Of a stretch of DNA of 64,000 nt, positions 49,714 through 61,888 are shown piece after piece. The stretch is from Acrasis kona (lineage: Eukaryota > Heterolobosea > Eutetramitea > Acrasida > Acrasidae). Location: positions 19,049-83,048 of the forward strand of contig JAOPGA020001095.1 of assembly GCA_026419775.2 (NCBI GenBank). Direction: 5' to 3'. Below the pieces are notes generated by a model that was not told the DNA's origin, searched no databases, and saw nothing but the letters and a program-made list of their open reading frames with translations. A program made the position numbers and the translations under genes. Position 1 is the first letter of the stretch. Each line of letters opens with the position of its first letter.

Positions 49714-51448
49714 ATGGAACAACTGAAGTACGTGGTTGTGGGAGATGGAGGGTGTGGAAAGAGCTGTTTAATAATAACCACTGTTACAGGAATTTATCCA
49801 GAGCACTATGTTCCTACTGTCTTCGACAACTACAACCATGCCTTTGTGTATGACAATCACACTTTCAACATAGTGTATTGGGGTATGCTTTAACATGTAA
49901 AATTCTAACAATTATAGATACTGCAGGACAAGTACTATTATGCATAACTTCAACAATTCTAACACGTTGTAGGAGGATTACGACAGACTAAGACCACTAT
50001 CATATCCAAATACAGATGTATTCGCTATTTGCTTTTCGTTGAACAATCGAGCATCGTTCGACAACATCAATGAAAAATGGTTACCGGAAATCGTGCACCA
50101 CTGTCCAGGATCGACAATCATACTTGTAGGAACCAAATCAGATCTTAAAACACAAAACTTGATATCCAATGAAGAAATTGACGGACTCTTAAAACGCGGG
50201 TTTAGTTGCTACGTTGAAACAAGCAGCTTTAGGGGTTCAAATTTGAATCAGTGGGTTGAGCGTGGAGTTCAATATCATTTAAGCCGGTCTTATCCAAAAT
50301 CAAAGAAATCCAAGAGAGTTATATTCCCACCAACCCTGCCCCCTCAGGAAAAAGCACCCTACATGGAAATAGAAAGCTCCACTTTTGATCAAGTGCTCGA
50401 ATACTTGAGACTCGACGCCTCCACTTCTGACGTTGATGTTGTATTAGGTGATTTGGTCATTCCTTGTCATCGAATTATCTTGGCGTCTGGTTGTCCGTTA
50501 TTTTGTAAAAGTCTAGGAGTAGAAGATGATCGTCAGACCGATCAAATAAAAGATGAACATCATGTAATAAAAAGTATTGAGTCTGGAACAGATCAAAACC
50601 GTCATCGAATAATCATTGATGATCAGAAAGTTAATGTTTTTTGTCTTCAAAGATTAATTGAATTTATTTATAGCGGTAACCCATGCATCGACGGATGTGA
50701 TAAAAATGACATTGAAAAGTTAACGAATGTAGCCGATATGTTTCTTCTTCCAATGTTGAAAGGATTTGTTGAGAACTTTCTTGGTGGTGAATCTGATTTT
50801 AATCCCAGCATCACTACTTTTGTAAATGATCAAGTTGCATACAGTCTTTTACATTTATTCTTTGCAAAATCATTATGGAGCGATGTTACTTTTTTGTTTG
50901 AAGGTAGAAAAGTTCCTGGTCACAGAAGCATTGTGATGGCTTCTTGTAAAGTACTAAGAGCGACATTGAGTCCACCGTTCTTCGATGGAATGAATGAAAT
51001 TGAGATCGAAGTATATGACTATAACACTTGTATGGCTTTTCTTGAATACTTGTATACAGCTCATCTCAATATTACTGATGAGACTGCTGTCCCTCTTCTT
51101 GGTATTTGTAATCAGAATAACATGACGCGTCCAATAACGCTATGTGAATTAGCAATCTCAAAAACAATCGAAAGAGAAGTAGCAGATGGTATTGAGAAGG
51201 CGAATGTGGATGTCATTGGGTTGTTTTCCGTTTCCCAGATACACAATGCGCATCAGTTAAATAAATTTTGTATGCACTTTATTTGTACAAACTACAGGAT
51301 TATGAAAAAGAGAACAGAATGGTCACAACTTGATAAAGAAGATGAGAAGCATATAAAATTGAATCAATGGCCTCCCAAGTGGTATTGGCATGAGTTAAAG
51401 AATTATGAGAAGGATTTGAAAAAAGACAAGAAGTGCATCTTGTCTTAA
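49714..51448 (+). CDS. RhoBTB: Rho GTPase with tandem BTB domains and CAAX end
   Basis: Three exons (49714-49882, a 14-nt microexon 49918-49931, 49973-51448) give 552 residues. The Rho domain has [12 protein letters not shown], effector loop [12 protein letters not shown], switch [22 protein letters not shown], and GTKSDL. The microexon encodes DTAGQ. Two BTB domains follow: one at [20 protein letters not shown] with an insertion before its second half, one at [20 protein letters not shown]. RhoBTB proteins act as Cullin-3 adaptors. The protein ends KKDKKCILS, a polybasic CAAX box expected to be prenylated, which typical RhoBTB1/2 lack. This architecture is known from animals and Dictyostelium. 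Confidence 0.93.
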
Positions 51449-51603
51449 AACTTTTTAAATAAAATACATATTATAAAACTTTTTTGTTGGGTTGGAAAGT
51501 TTTAAAAATGTATTGAACTAGGGTTAGAACCGTTGATGGTCTCGTATGAATGAAAGTTAGTCAACTAAACTCCTTACAACTTTTCTTCGTTGTTCGGCGG
51601 GAA

Positions 51604-52266
51604 ATGTCAACAATCATAAGGAGAAGGAGAAAGATCGTTAAAAAAACATTGGAAGACTTGCCAAGTAAACAGGATAACAAAGAAAACGAAGATGATCACA
51701 AAGTACTTACTCAAACTGTCGTAACTCCGTCTAAATTGAAGCAACCTCAACAAAGTGTGATTTCACTTGCACCAAAACAGAACACGCCAGCCAAGCTACG
51801 ATGCTCACTAACACCACTACAAAAAAGATTTCTTCTTAAAACACCAACGTTTAAAAGGGGCATTTCTAAACCACACCTTACCAAATTAACTTTGTCGCCA
51901 CTTTGTGCAGTTGCACCAGTAGTTGATAACAATACACCGGTGGTAAAGGAGAGGAAAACTAAAAAATCTAACTCTTCTGAGAATATTCCTAAAGATGTAA
52001 CCGAGGAGCAGTTAAAATTGAACTACAAACTTGTGCACATGAAGAAGTGGTGTGAAATGAATGGTGAGAAGAGTTCGGGATCTAAATCCGATGTTATAAA
52101 TAGAATTTTAAAAGTCCAGCAAGTTAAAATGATGAGTATTCCAATGACAAGTCCAGCTCTCCGTAGGGTTAAACAAAGCAACGATGTTTCATCTGAGCCA
52201 AAGGAAACTCAAGACGTAACAGATACCTTTCGGACAAATCCATTCTTTTATGATGAGGTGATGTAA
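51604..52266 (+). CDS. SAP-like domain protein, probably nuclear
   Basis: The frame is open from an ATG at 51550 but the basic run MSTIIRRRRKIVKKTLEDLP suggests the start at 51604 (220 residues). The middle is basic and rich in Thr-Pro and Ser-Pro (TPAKLRCSLTPLQKRF, LKTPTFKRGISKPHL). At about 150-180 the segment YKLVHMKKWCEMNGEKSSGS with KSDVINRILKV fits a SAP DNA-binding motif (helix, then G-x-K-x-x-L/V-I-x-R-I). Likely a chromatin-associated protein; its precise role cannot be said. Family call is moderate. Confidence 0.6.
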   Translation: MSTIIRRRRKIVKKTLEDLPSKQDNKENEDDHKVLTQTVVTPSKLKQPQQSVISLAPKQNTPAKLRCSLTPLQKRFLLKTPTFKRGISKPHLTKLTLSPLCAVAPVVDNNTPVVKERKTKKSNSSENIPKDVTEEQLKLNYKLVHMKKWCEMNGEKSSGSKSDVINRILKVQQVKMMSIPMTSPALRRVKQSNDVSSEPKETQDVTDTFRTNPFFYDEVM

Positions 52267-52393
52267 ACCCTATGTATTATTAAAATAAATTGAATGTCCC
52301 TAACATTAAATTAACTCCACCTGAAGTGTTTACCCATACCTATTTATGTTCTCTTTTGTAACAATCCGATCTAATCGAAACCGGATAAAAAAA

Positions 52394-52813
52394 ATGAGAA
52401 ATAACAGAGCACTTTTTGTCTTGTTACTAGCAGCATGTATTGCATTAACGCAAGCTTATAACTTATCAGAGCTGATGAAGTATCTATCAAACGACGAGAA
52501 AACCTGTAACACCCCCCAAGATATCGCTGTTTTCAATAAGACTCAATCAACATTCAACTCAGATGTTGCTAAATGTGGATTAACTTGCCTTGGAAAAAGT
52601 GAATGTATAACTAATTGCATTATTGAGAAAGAGCAGGTTACAAAGGGATGTGCTTTATGTTACACAGACAATGTACATTGCATAGTTTCAAACTGCCTAT
52701 CTAAATGCTTTAATCCTAAAGCACCAGCATGCAAAGAGTGTAACAAGAAAAATTGTGTCCCAACACTAGTTGAATGTAGTAAGGTAGATCCAAAGTTGTT
52801 ACCCAAGGACTAA
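52394..52813 (+). CDS. Secreted cysteine-rich protein (139 residues)
   Basis: Starts at the ATG at 52394 with a classic signal peptide (RNNRALFVLLLAACIALTQA, cleavage after AQA-like site). The mature part has about 16 cysteines arranged in C-x3-C and C-x2-C groups (CGLTCLGKSECITNC, CALCYTDNVHCIVSNCLSKC, CKECNKKNCVP), ending VDPKLLPKD. No family recognised. Likely a disulfide-rich secreted or lysosomal protein. Small gaps of 127 and 128 bp to neighbours. Confidence 0.72.
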   Translation: MRNNRALFVLLLAACIALTQAYNLSELMKYLSNDEKTCNTPQDIAVFNKTQSTFNSDVAKCGLTCLGKSECITNCIIEKEQVTKGCALCYTDNVHCIVSNCLSKCFNPKAPACKECNKKNCVPTLVECSKVDPKLLPKD

Positions 52814-52941
52814 TTCAAACTTTAAAATAAACCTTTTTTGAATGATTTTACATAAATAATGTCTTCATCGTATAATTGATCTTGTTGTATGACATGGGGA
52901 ACACTTGTTGAGGGCTCAAATACATTCCAAATTACAACGAG

Positions 52942-55900
52942 ATGGATGATCACCTAATATTTGATGTTGAAGGTGATGACGATGTCCAGGAGCGTTTGGG
53001 TTCAATAATTAATAACACAAACAGAAGAAACATTATAACGATAGAAGATGACCCTGTTGTAGATAGAACTCAAGAACAATTCACAAATCGAAATCGCAGG
53101 GATCCAACTGTATTTCATGCAGATGAAATAGCAAACATACAAAGACAAATGACGCACATACATCATCAAATGCAAACAGAGACTCAAAGACGTAGACAAC
53201 TGGAAATGAACGAGGTAGAGGCGAAAACTGTAATCAACACTGCAGAAGATACAAACAGAAAAGTTAGAATCCCAATTGAACTTGCCGATGTGCTCAAACC
53301 ACATCAATTAGAAGGTTTGAGGTTTTGTTGGAGACATATAGTAACCGCTAAGCGAGCAGATTTGAAAGGATGTGTACTGGCACACTCCATGGGGCTGGGA
53401 AAAACTCTTCAAATGTATGCTTTGGTGTTCATGTTCCTCAAAGAACGGGGAAAGGGCGGGGGCGATAGAGTTTTAATCCTATGCCCCAAAAGCGTTCTAC
53501 TTAACTGGAAGGATGAGTTTGAAATCTGGGGCAAAGCCTGTCACATGGATAAATTCAACATTTTTGTTTTGGACGATAATGTGAAATCGAGAAAGGACAG
53601 AGAGGAACTCGTCCACGAATGGAGCCTGAAAATGGATAACAAAGAAAAAGGAGGTGGCGCATTAATCATGACTAATGATCAGTTTTGGCGTCTCGTCGAC
53701 ATTCAAAAGAGACAAACAACCAAAAAAGGACCTCAAGTTGACTATTTAAACCCACAACACATTTACATGCCAATGCAACAAAGAGTCAATGAGAACCCAA
53801 AACCAAACAAACAAAAAAGCGAACAAGAAGTACAAGAAAAACAAGGTTATCATCAACGCATGCGAGACATGCTATACAATAAGACCAATCTTGTAATAGT
53901 TGATGAAGGATCAAGATTGAAAAATCACACAACAAATTTCTCCAGAGCGGCACACCGTATCAAAACAAAAAACAGAATCATACTAACCGGTACGCCCCTT
54001 CAGAACAATCTCGACGAATATTACAACATGGTTAACTTCGTAAGGTATCGTTATTGGACCAGAAAAGAGTTCCAAAAATTCTTTACCGAACCCATACAGG
54101 AGGGTATGAAGCGGGATAGTCCCGCAATAGCAGTCAAACAAATGAGAGATCAATCTCATGTGCTTTGTTGTGAATTACAAAAAATGGTTGACCGAAAAAG
54201 TCAAAAAATTCTTCGAGATAGTTTACCGAAGAAATATGAATATGTAATCAGTTTTAGATTAAGTGCCATACAAAAACAATTATATTCGTTGTTTTTAAAA
54301 GCAAAGGGTGGCAGTCCCTACGGAAAAAATATTATTTATTTTGCATGTATGCTCGGTAAAATTATAGATCATCCTGATATGTTACTGTTGTATTGTAAAA
54401 GAGCAGGCATACATAATTTACGTGACCAAGAGAACAGGTACAGAAATATTATGGGTTTACCAGAAATTCCAGATTTTCAACCAAGCGATGATGACGATGA
54501 CGAAGATGACGACGACATGTTTGGCGCACAACATGTTATAACGCCTCCAAAAAAGAAGAGAAGATTGGAGATGCGAAATTCTGTTGTAATTGATTCAGAT
54601 GATGAAAATGTTCAAATAAAGAATGATATGGATAGATTTAGCGACACAAAGACCTTTATCGGGTTAGAACCCGAAGTGATACGAGTAATAGATGACGATG
54701 AACAAGACATTGTTCAAGTTGACCAAAAAAATTCAATCAAATTAGATCCATTCAAAATCGAACCAAATGCACCTCACTCACAACCTCGATCCACAACCAA
54801 AAAAGAGAAGAATGATGACGATGATATCTTTAATCAAGATATCTTGTCAACTCCAGTTCGGTCAGGTATAAAAAACGAATCACCGCCCCATTCAACTCGA
54901 CGTTATAATGTAATTGACATTGATGAAGAGGACGACGACGATATCATCGAAGTGAACACATCAATCAACAACTCACGACCTGCTCCTTCAAATCATCATC
55001 GAATCAAAAACGAATCTGCAAAAAAAAACTCAAGATCACCACCCACACCAAAAGCACAACAAAATGAATCGACATCCACAACACCCAACTCCAACAAGAA
55101 GAAGAAGAAGAAGAAGAGAAGAAGGAATCAAAGTGACGATGAGAATGACAATCATCAATCTGATTCGAATCATAATCTTGACGAGGAGCAACAACAACCC
55201 ATACAAGATGAATTCATCGACAAGGAACAAGAAGAGGAAGAATTTAGAAATTTATTCGAAGCAGGGATGGAAATCGATCCATTAGAATTTGGACAAGATG
55301 ATTTTAGGTGGGCAAGGCCAGTTCTCGAAGCAAATTACATTCACAAAAGAGCATGGCACAGTCCAAAGATGGAATTCCTATTAAGGCTAATTGCCAAAAT
55401 TTACACAACCGATGAAAAAATGTTAATCTTTACTCAACACACTGAAATGATTGATGTGATCGAGGACCACTTTACGGCCTATCCAGTACCACTTCCGGAT
55501 GGAAATAAGATCATCTTACAAGAAAATGTAGATTATTTGAGATTAGATGGGAAAATTTCCAGCTCAATCAGAAAAGATTTGATTGATAATTTTAATAATG
55601 TGAAGCATTCGAGTCGAATTTTTTTGATTTCTACCATGGCTGGTGGACAAGGCATAAACTTGACTGGAGCTAGTAGAGTGGTGGTATATGATGTCACTTG
55701 GGATCCCACGTGGAGTAGTCAAGCCATTTTTAGAGCGTATCGATTCAGACAGACGAAACCCGTTCACATTTATCGATTCGTAACGTGTGGTACCATAGAG
55801 GAGAGAATATGGTTGAGGTGTATTGCCAAAATGTGGTTGTTTAAAAAAATAGTAGATAGTCAAAATCCACTTCGTAGAATTGGATTAAATGATTTGGACT

Positions 55901-56448
55901 TGTATAAAAGCGATGGCATTGATGATCAACACGTACAGAGTAACTTGATGTTGAATCCAACGCTGTATGATCAAGATGTAATCTTGAAAAGTCTATTGGG
56001 TACTTTGAAAAGCGATGCATGTGATGACGCTTTGATTCTACATCCTGTGGACGTGACGCAGGAACAAATTGATACGGATCAAGTGAATCAGGCACAACGA
56101 GCAGTTGCCGCTCCTAATCATGTGATGAATCAAGATGAAGCTGATTATGAGCAGAGAGGTGGAGAGTTTGATGTAAAGAAGAAAATTGCAAGTGTTTATT
56201 ATTTTGAAAGTTTATATTTGGAAGACCCGAGCGAGAAACTGTCAAAGGAGGATGGAGATGCAGCGATGAGGGCGTATCAGGCACAGATGGAGCCTGTGAG
56301 GATGGCTAGAGCTGCGGCTATGGTAGGTAGAGAGGAAGATGAGTACAAAACAGATGAAGAAGTTGAAATACAGGCCGTTCCTGCGCTACAGGATGAACAG
56401 GAACAACAAGTTGAGCAGGTTGAACAGAGGCTTTTACTACTTCATTAA
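52942..56448 (+). CDS. ATRX/RAD54-like SNF2 chromatin remodeller
   Basis: Single exon, 1168 residues. SNF2 motifs: LKPHQLEGLRFCWRH, Walker A CVLAHSMGLGKTLQMYAL, motif II VDEGSRLKNHTTNFSRA (ATRX has DEGH; here the His is Ser), LTGTPLQNNLDEYYNMVNFV. An insertion of about 280 residues, acidic and Lys-rich, splits the two lobes as in ATRX. The second lobe has YLRLDGKISSSIRKDLIDNF, STMAGGQGINLTGASRVVVY, and WSSQAIFRAYRFRQTKPVHI. The Q-rich acidic tail ends the protein. No ADD domain is present. Likely a nuclear histone-H3.3/heterochromatin remodeller of the ATRX/ARIP4 branch; the branch choice is from the RFCWRH..KGCVLAHSMGLGKTLQ pattern. Confidence 0.88.
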   Translation: MDDHLIFDVEGDDDVQERLGSIINNTNRRNIITIEDDPVVDRTQEQFTNRNRRDPTVFHADEIANIQRQMTHIHHQMQTETQRRRQLEMNEVEAKTVINTAEDTNRKVRIPIELADVLKPHQLEGLRFCWRHIVTAKRADLKGCVLAHSMGLGKTLQMYALVFMFLKERGKGGGDRVLILCPKSVLLNWKDEFEIWGKACHMDKFNIFVLDDNVKSRKDREELVHEWSLKMDNKEKGGGALIMTNDQFWRLVDIQKRQTTKKGPQVDYLNPQHIYMPMQQRVNENPKPNKQKSEQEVQEKQGYHQRMRDMLYNKTNLVIVDEGSRLKNHTTNFSRAAHRIKTKNRIILTGTPLQNNLDEYYNMVNFVRYRYWTRKEFQKFFTEPIQEGMKRDSPAIAVKQMRDQSHVLCCELQKMVDRKSQKILRDSLPKKYEYVISFRLSAIQKQLYSLFLKAKGGSPYGKNIIYFACMLGKIIDHPDMLLLYCKRAGIHNLRDQENRYRNIMGLPEIPDFQPSDDDDDEDDDDMFGAQHVITPPKKKRRLEMRNSVVIDSDDENVQIKNDMDRFSDTKTFIGLEPEVIRVIDDDEQDIVQVDQKNSIKLDPFKIEPNAPHSQPRSTTKKEKNDDDDIFNQDILSTPVRSGIKNESPPHSTRRYNVIDIDEEDDDDIIEVNTSINNSRPAPSNHHRIKNESAKKNSRSPPTPKAQQNESTSTTPNSNKKKKKKKRRRNQSDDENDNHQSDSNHNLDEEQQQPIQDEFIDKEQEEEEFRNLFEAGMEIDPLEFGQDDFRWARPVLEANYIHKRAWHSPKMEFLLRLIAKIYTTDEKMLIFTQHTEMIDVIEDHFTAYPVPLPDGNKIILQENVDYLRLDGKISSSIRKDLIDNFNNVKHSSRIFLISTMAGGQGINLTGASRVVVYDVTWDPTWSSQAIFRAYRFRQTKPVHIYRFVTCGTIEERIWLRCIAKMWLFKKIVDSQNPLRRIGLNDLDLYKSDGIDDQHVQSNLMLNPTLYDQDVILKSLLGTLKSDACDDALILHPVDVTQEQIDTDQVNQAQRAVAAPNHVMNQDEADYEQRGGEFDVKKKIASVYYFESLYLEDPSEKLSKEDGDAAMRAYQAQMEPVRMARAAAMVGREEDEYKTDEEVEIQAVPALQDEQEQQVEQVEQRLLLLH

Positions 56449-56696
56449 ATATGTCAATGTATAAATTGTGAATTGCAAACACAGCTAGCAACGATAGAAA
56501 AAATTTGAATATTACCTCCATCACCACTTGGATCCTTTTTGTGATGTGGTACTCTGATATTTCAACTCTAACCATAGCACAATGACTGTAGTTTGACCGT
56601 TTTTGAGTCAAGAGAACTTGTCAATTGGATGTATCTTTGAAGGTTCCCAACACTGTAAAACACCCAACGAAACTTGAGATAAAACTGAACATATTT

Positions 56697-56779
56697 GCCT
56701 CAAGCGTGGATCGAACACGCTACCTTACGATCTTCAGTCGTACGCTCTATTCTTTATTTCCCAGATGAGCTATTGAGGC
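56697..56779 (-). tRNA. tRNA-Phe (GAA) with enlarged D-loop
   Basis: Reading the minus strand: acceptor GCCTCAA pairs with TTGAGGC (7 bp), discriminator A, D-stem GCTC/GAGC, anticodon stem TACGA/TCGTA with loop CTGAAGA (anticodon GAA), and T-stem GCGTG/CACGC with loop TTCGATC. All stems pair perfectly. The D-loop is 19 nt (56766-56748) against the usual 7-11: after the conserved GGGA it carries 11 additional bases (AATAAAGAATA). There is no anticodon-loop intron. A TTTT run 10-15 bases downstream can stop RNA polymerase III. Confidence 0.9.
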
Positions 56780-57051
56780 TATAAGTTATTTTTTGATTGA
56801 TATACAGCTACAAAAATTAATCTGTTATAATGTGTCTACATCAAATATTTTCATTTTAAGTTAGGGAGGAATCCAGTCATCTTGTTTTACAAGTTGGCCT
56901 CCCGCGGCCTTTGAAATAGAAGTCACCGGAGGCAATTCGGAGTGACGTTCAACCGGGGAATGTGGGGAGCGTACTTTTTATTTTCCGGACAGGAAAATAA
57001 GATCATCAAATAGGCCTTTGGAAACACACTCACTCATAAACATATAAACAA

Positions 57052-59088
57052 ATGGACAAACACGTCAATGATGTGTATAGTATGATTCCTAAGGAACTAC
57101 TAGGACATCTCCCAAGCGAACTGTTTGAAAAATCAAGTATCAAAGCAGCAATGAGACTACTACAAACATTAATATTCATGGCGGCTGGCATCGCCTTCTT
57201 GTTCCTGCTTCCATGGTACCTACTACCCATATCATGGATCTGGCTTGGAATTGTCTGTCTTGGACTTTATGCAGTTGCAGATTCGTGCTCAAGAGATTCA
57301 TTTTTCAACGAAAAGAACATCCCAAGCTGGCTCAATAAGATTGTTGGAGCTGCTTGCATGATGCCACTATTAATTCCTTTTGAAAATTTCCGTCTACACA
57401 ACGAATTCGAACAAACAGCAAAACCCCAACAAGAACAATCTGACGAGGACGAGGCAGACCCCTTGTGGTTCATTGCATCTTTCAAGGAATGGGTTAGCAG
57501 CAACATTTATGTAGAGGGCAAACGCAGCGTTGTTCTCAACATGGTTTGCGTCTACGTGTTCGCAGCAATCATCTTTTCCCTCACCATTTACTTTTCAGGT
57601 GTGGCAGGTCTCTTCAAGTACTACCTCGGCCCTCTACTCACCTACCACTTCATGATGAGCACTGTGCTAAAAGCAGACGAGAAGAATTTAAAGAACAAGA
57701 AAGCCTCCATCACAAATTTCCCAAGGCTCATTGAAGTGCTCACAAACTATGTAAACCACAACAATAGTTATCAGATTCGATTCAAGTGGAAGAAGAACAA
57801 CAATCAAATCAGCGACTTGTTACAATACATTCCCTCTTACAATTTAGGAGAGGCCAAGAGATTGCTTCGCGAAAAGTTTGGAAATAATTTGGAAAAGATC
57901 AACGCGGCCACCTTCTCTTGGAGATCCCTCTTAGAACACTACGATAACATTGACTGGATCATGTGTGTGTACTTGTTGGGTAGCGTAGCACTTTCATTCT
58001 ATGCCATCTTTGCTTGCGAATACAATTGGCGCACTTATCTACTTTGTTTCCTCGGATACTATATTGGAGGCATCAGCATCACCATGGGTTATCATCGTTT
58101 GTTCGCACATCGAAGCTACAAGGCCCACTGGAGCATCCGATCCTTACTTTTGATCGTCGGCACCAGCACATTCCAAGGAAGCGTTCTTCAGTGGTCATCC
58201 GATCATCGCATCCATCACCAACACACGGACACTGACAAGGATCCATACAACATTACAAAAGGATTCAATTACGCTCATTGGGGATGGTTATTCGTCAAGG
58301 ATGCCGCTCGTAACGAATTACACGACGTTGATGACCTTCAACAGGATCCACTGGTCATGTTCCAACACAATCACTACAAACCATTAGCCGTATTTTTGGG
58401 ATACATTTTACCAACACTCATCGCAGGTTACTTTTGGGGTGACTGGAAAGGAGGTTTCCTACTGGGCGGAGTTTTATCCAAAACACTTTTACAACATTGT
58501 ACTTTCTTTATCAACTCGTTGGCACACTCATGGGGAGACGCAAATTGGAGCGACAAGAGGACAGCCAGAGATTCACACTTGGTCAGTTACGTAACCTTTG
58601 GGGAAGGTATTCATAACTTCCATCATGAGTTCCCACATGATTATCGCAACGGAGTACATTACCACCATTACGATCCTGGCAAGTGGTTGATTTGGTTGGC
58701 TAATCAATTCGGTCTCACGTGGGATTTGAAGAGAGTGGAGGAGGATAATTACACAAAGGGTCATTTGCAAATGTTGCAAAAGAAACTGGACGAGGAGCAA
58801 GAGAAACTCAATGTACAAAAGAATAGGATGAATTGGGGACCTAGTGTGGAGTCACTACCAACCATTTCAAGAAGAAATGTAGATAAAACAATGATGATTA
58901 TCGATGGAGTGGCACACGACTGTAGCACGTTTGCATCCATTCATCCTGGTGGAGAGACTATTTTGAAACCATTTTTGGGTAGAGATGCTACCAGAGCGTT
59001 TAATGGATCTGTGTATAATCATTCTAATAATGCAAGAAATGTACTGGCAACACTTCGTTTATACAAGGTGACTGATGATTCAAAATAA
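57052..59088 (+). CDS. Degenerate delta12-like desaturase fused to delta9 acyl-CoA desaturase and cytochrome b5
   Basis: Single exon, 678 residues. Residues 300-560 are a stearoyl-CoA delta9 desaturase with all three His boxes: HRLFAH (348-353), HRIHH (385-389), HNFHH (521-525). Residues about 612-672 are a cytochrome b5 domain with heme ligands His631 (HPGG) and His657, as in fungal Ole1. The first 290 residues resemble a delta12/omega-3 membrane desaturase (SWIWLGIVCLGLYAVADSCSR and PLLIPFENFRLHNEFEQT, then YYLGPLLTYHFMMSTVL and LLQYIPSYNLGEAKRLL), but the His boxes are ruined: HECGH reads DSCSR and HRRHH reads FRLHN. The N-half is therefore a likely catalytically dead membrane partner. Acts in the ER. 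Delta9 and b5 calls are firm; the delta12 likeness is inferred. Confidence 0.9.
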   Translation: MDKHVNDVYSMIPKELLGHLPSELFEKSSIKAAMRLLQTLIFMAAGIAFLFLLPWYLLPISWIWLGIVCLGLYAVADSCSRDSFFNEKNIPSWLNKIVGAACMMPLLIPFENFRLHNEFEQTAKPQQEQSDEDEADPLWFIASFKEWVSSNIYVEGKRSVVLNMVCVYVFAAIIFSLTIYFSGVAGLFKYYLGPLLTYHFMMSTVLKADEKNLKNKKASITNFPRLIEVLTNYVNHNNSYQIRFKWKKNNNQISDLLQYIPSYNLGEAKRLLREKFGNNLEKINAATFSWRSLLEHYDNIDWIMCVYLLGSVALSFYAIFACEYNWRTYLLCFLGYYIGGISITMGYHRLFAHRSYKAHWSIRSLLLIVGTSTFQGSVLQWSSDHRIHHQHTDTDKDPYNITKGFNYAHWGWLFVKDAARNELHDVDDLQQDPLVMFQHNHYKPLAVFLGYILPTLIAGYFWGDWKGGFLLGGVLSKTLLQHCTFFINSLAHSWGDANWSDKRTARDSHLVSYVTFGEGIHNFHHEFPHDYRNGVHYHHYDPGKWLIWLANQFGLTWDLKRVEEDNYTKGHLQMLQKKLDEEQEKLNVQKNRMNWGPSVESLPTISRRNVDKTMMIIDGVAHDCSTFASIHPGGETILKPFLGRDATRAFNGSVYNHSNNARNVLATLRLYKVTDDSK

Positions 59089-59160
59089 AAATTTTTTGAT
59101 ATTGTTCATTTGGTTCTCTGATGGTCTTGTTCAATAAAGCGAAAATTGTAAAAAAATTGT

Positions 59161-60955
<1,795 letters not shown>

Positions 60956-61129
60956 GTTCACGTGCAATTCTTTGATTGAAACAGTTACAACAAAAAGAAT
61001 GAAGGTGAAGTTTGCAATTGTCTTCGGTATAAAAACAAGAAGAATTGCCACCAACAGAATGCAAATGTTTACACTCAGCCATACACAAATTTAAACTCTC
61101 TGAATTAAAATACATTGATGCAAAATGAA

Positions 61130-61888
61130 ACATTTGATGATGGCCTATATTATCAACAGGAGAAAAACTAAAGATGAAAATTCGGGCTTAAAATCAAAAG
61201 AACTTTACTAAACACAACGTTTCGCATCAATCAACTCCACAGGTACTTGCACCGGAACCTTTGTTTACGTGTATACACGAACACAATCACAAAAACAATC
61301 AAGAATACAATTACACAAAAGCAACAACTCCAATCACTTTACCAGCGATATCACCTCCACTTAGCATGCTCTTTCTCTTTGGAGGTGCTGTTGAGTTTGT
61401 ACCTAAAGCAGATCCCTTTTGGTTCCATAATAGTTTAACATCATTGTGTTGTTAGTCGCAAGATTACTCCTGGATGGAGAATTGGTTGTTGTCATACATA
61501 TAAAGAAATAATCTTCCAATATTGCATAAATCATACTGTCATCAACAACGTAGTTGATAGTCAGTGTTTGCTTGTATGTCTACCTGTTGGTCGCTTGTTG
61601 TATCTGTTTTTAATCTAAACTGTTGTCTACCTGCACTTGGAAAGTACTTTCACTCTTTTGGGCAAGGGTAATATCAATTGAAACAGAACTACATGAGAAG
61701 CCTCTACACATCAAAAGTAACATGGCATGTTTTTTCTAACAGCCCTCAATAGTTTTTGAGTCAGACTTCAAAGAGACCTAAATCTGTTCTCCTCCGATTC
61801 ATCAGAGGACACATTGGTGAAATGTACACATTATCTATTGAATTTATTTTATACAAGTGCGTATTCAAGTGCCATACAAAACGTTTAT
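61130..61888. other. Gene-free spacer between ELP3 and CHMP2
   Basis: About 760 bp. A plus-strand frame at 61261-61455 has some hydrophobic residues (SMLFLFGGAVEFVPKADPFW) but no start, splice or family support. No repeat or RNA gene recognised. Confidence 0.45.

Noticed and set aside
54480-55230. Tandem acidic/basic repeats suggesting a minisatellite
   Set aside because: Explained as the low-complexity insertion of the ATRX-like helicase; frame and codons remain coherent.
61261-61455. Small hydrophobic ORF in the ELP3-CHMP2 gap
   Set aside because: No good start context, no signal peptide layout and no splice partners.
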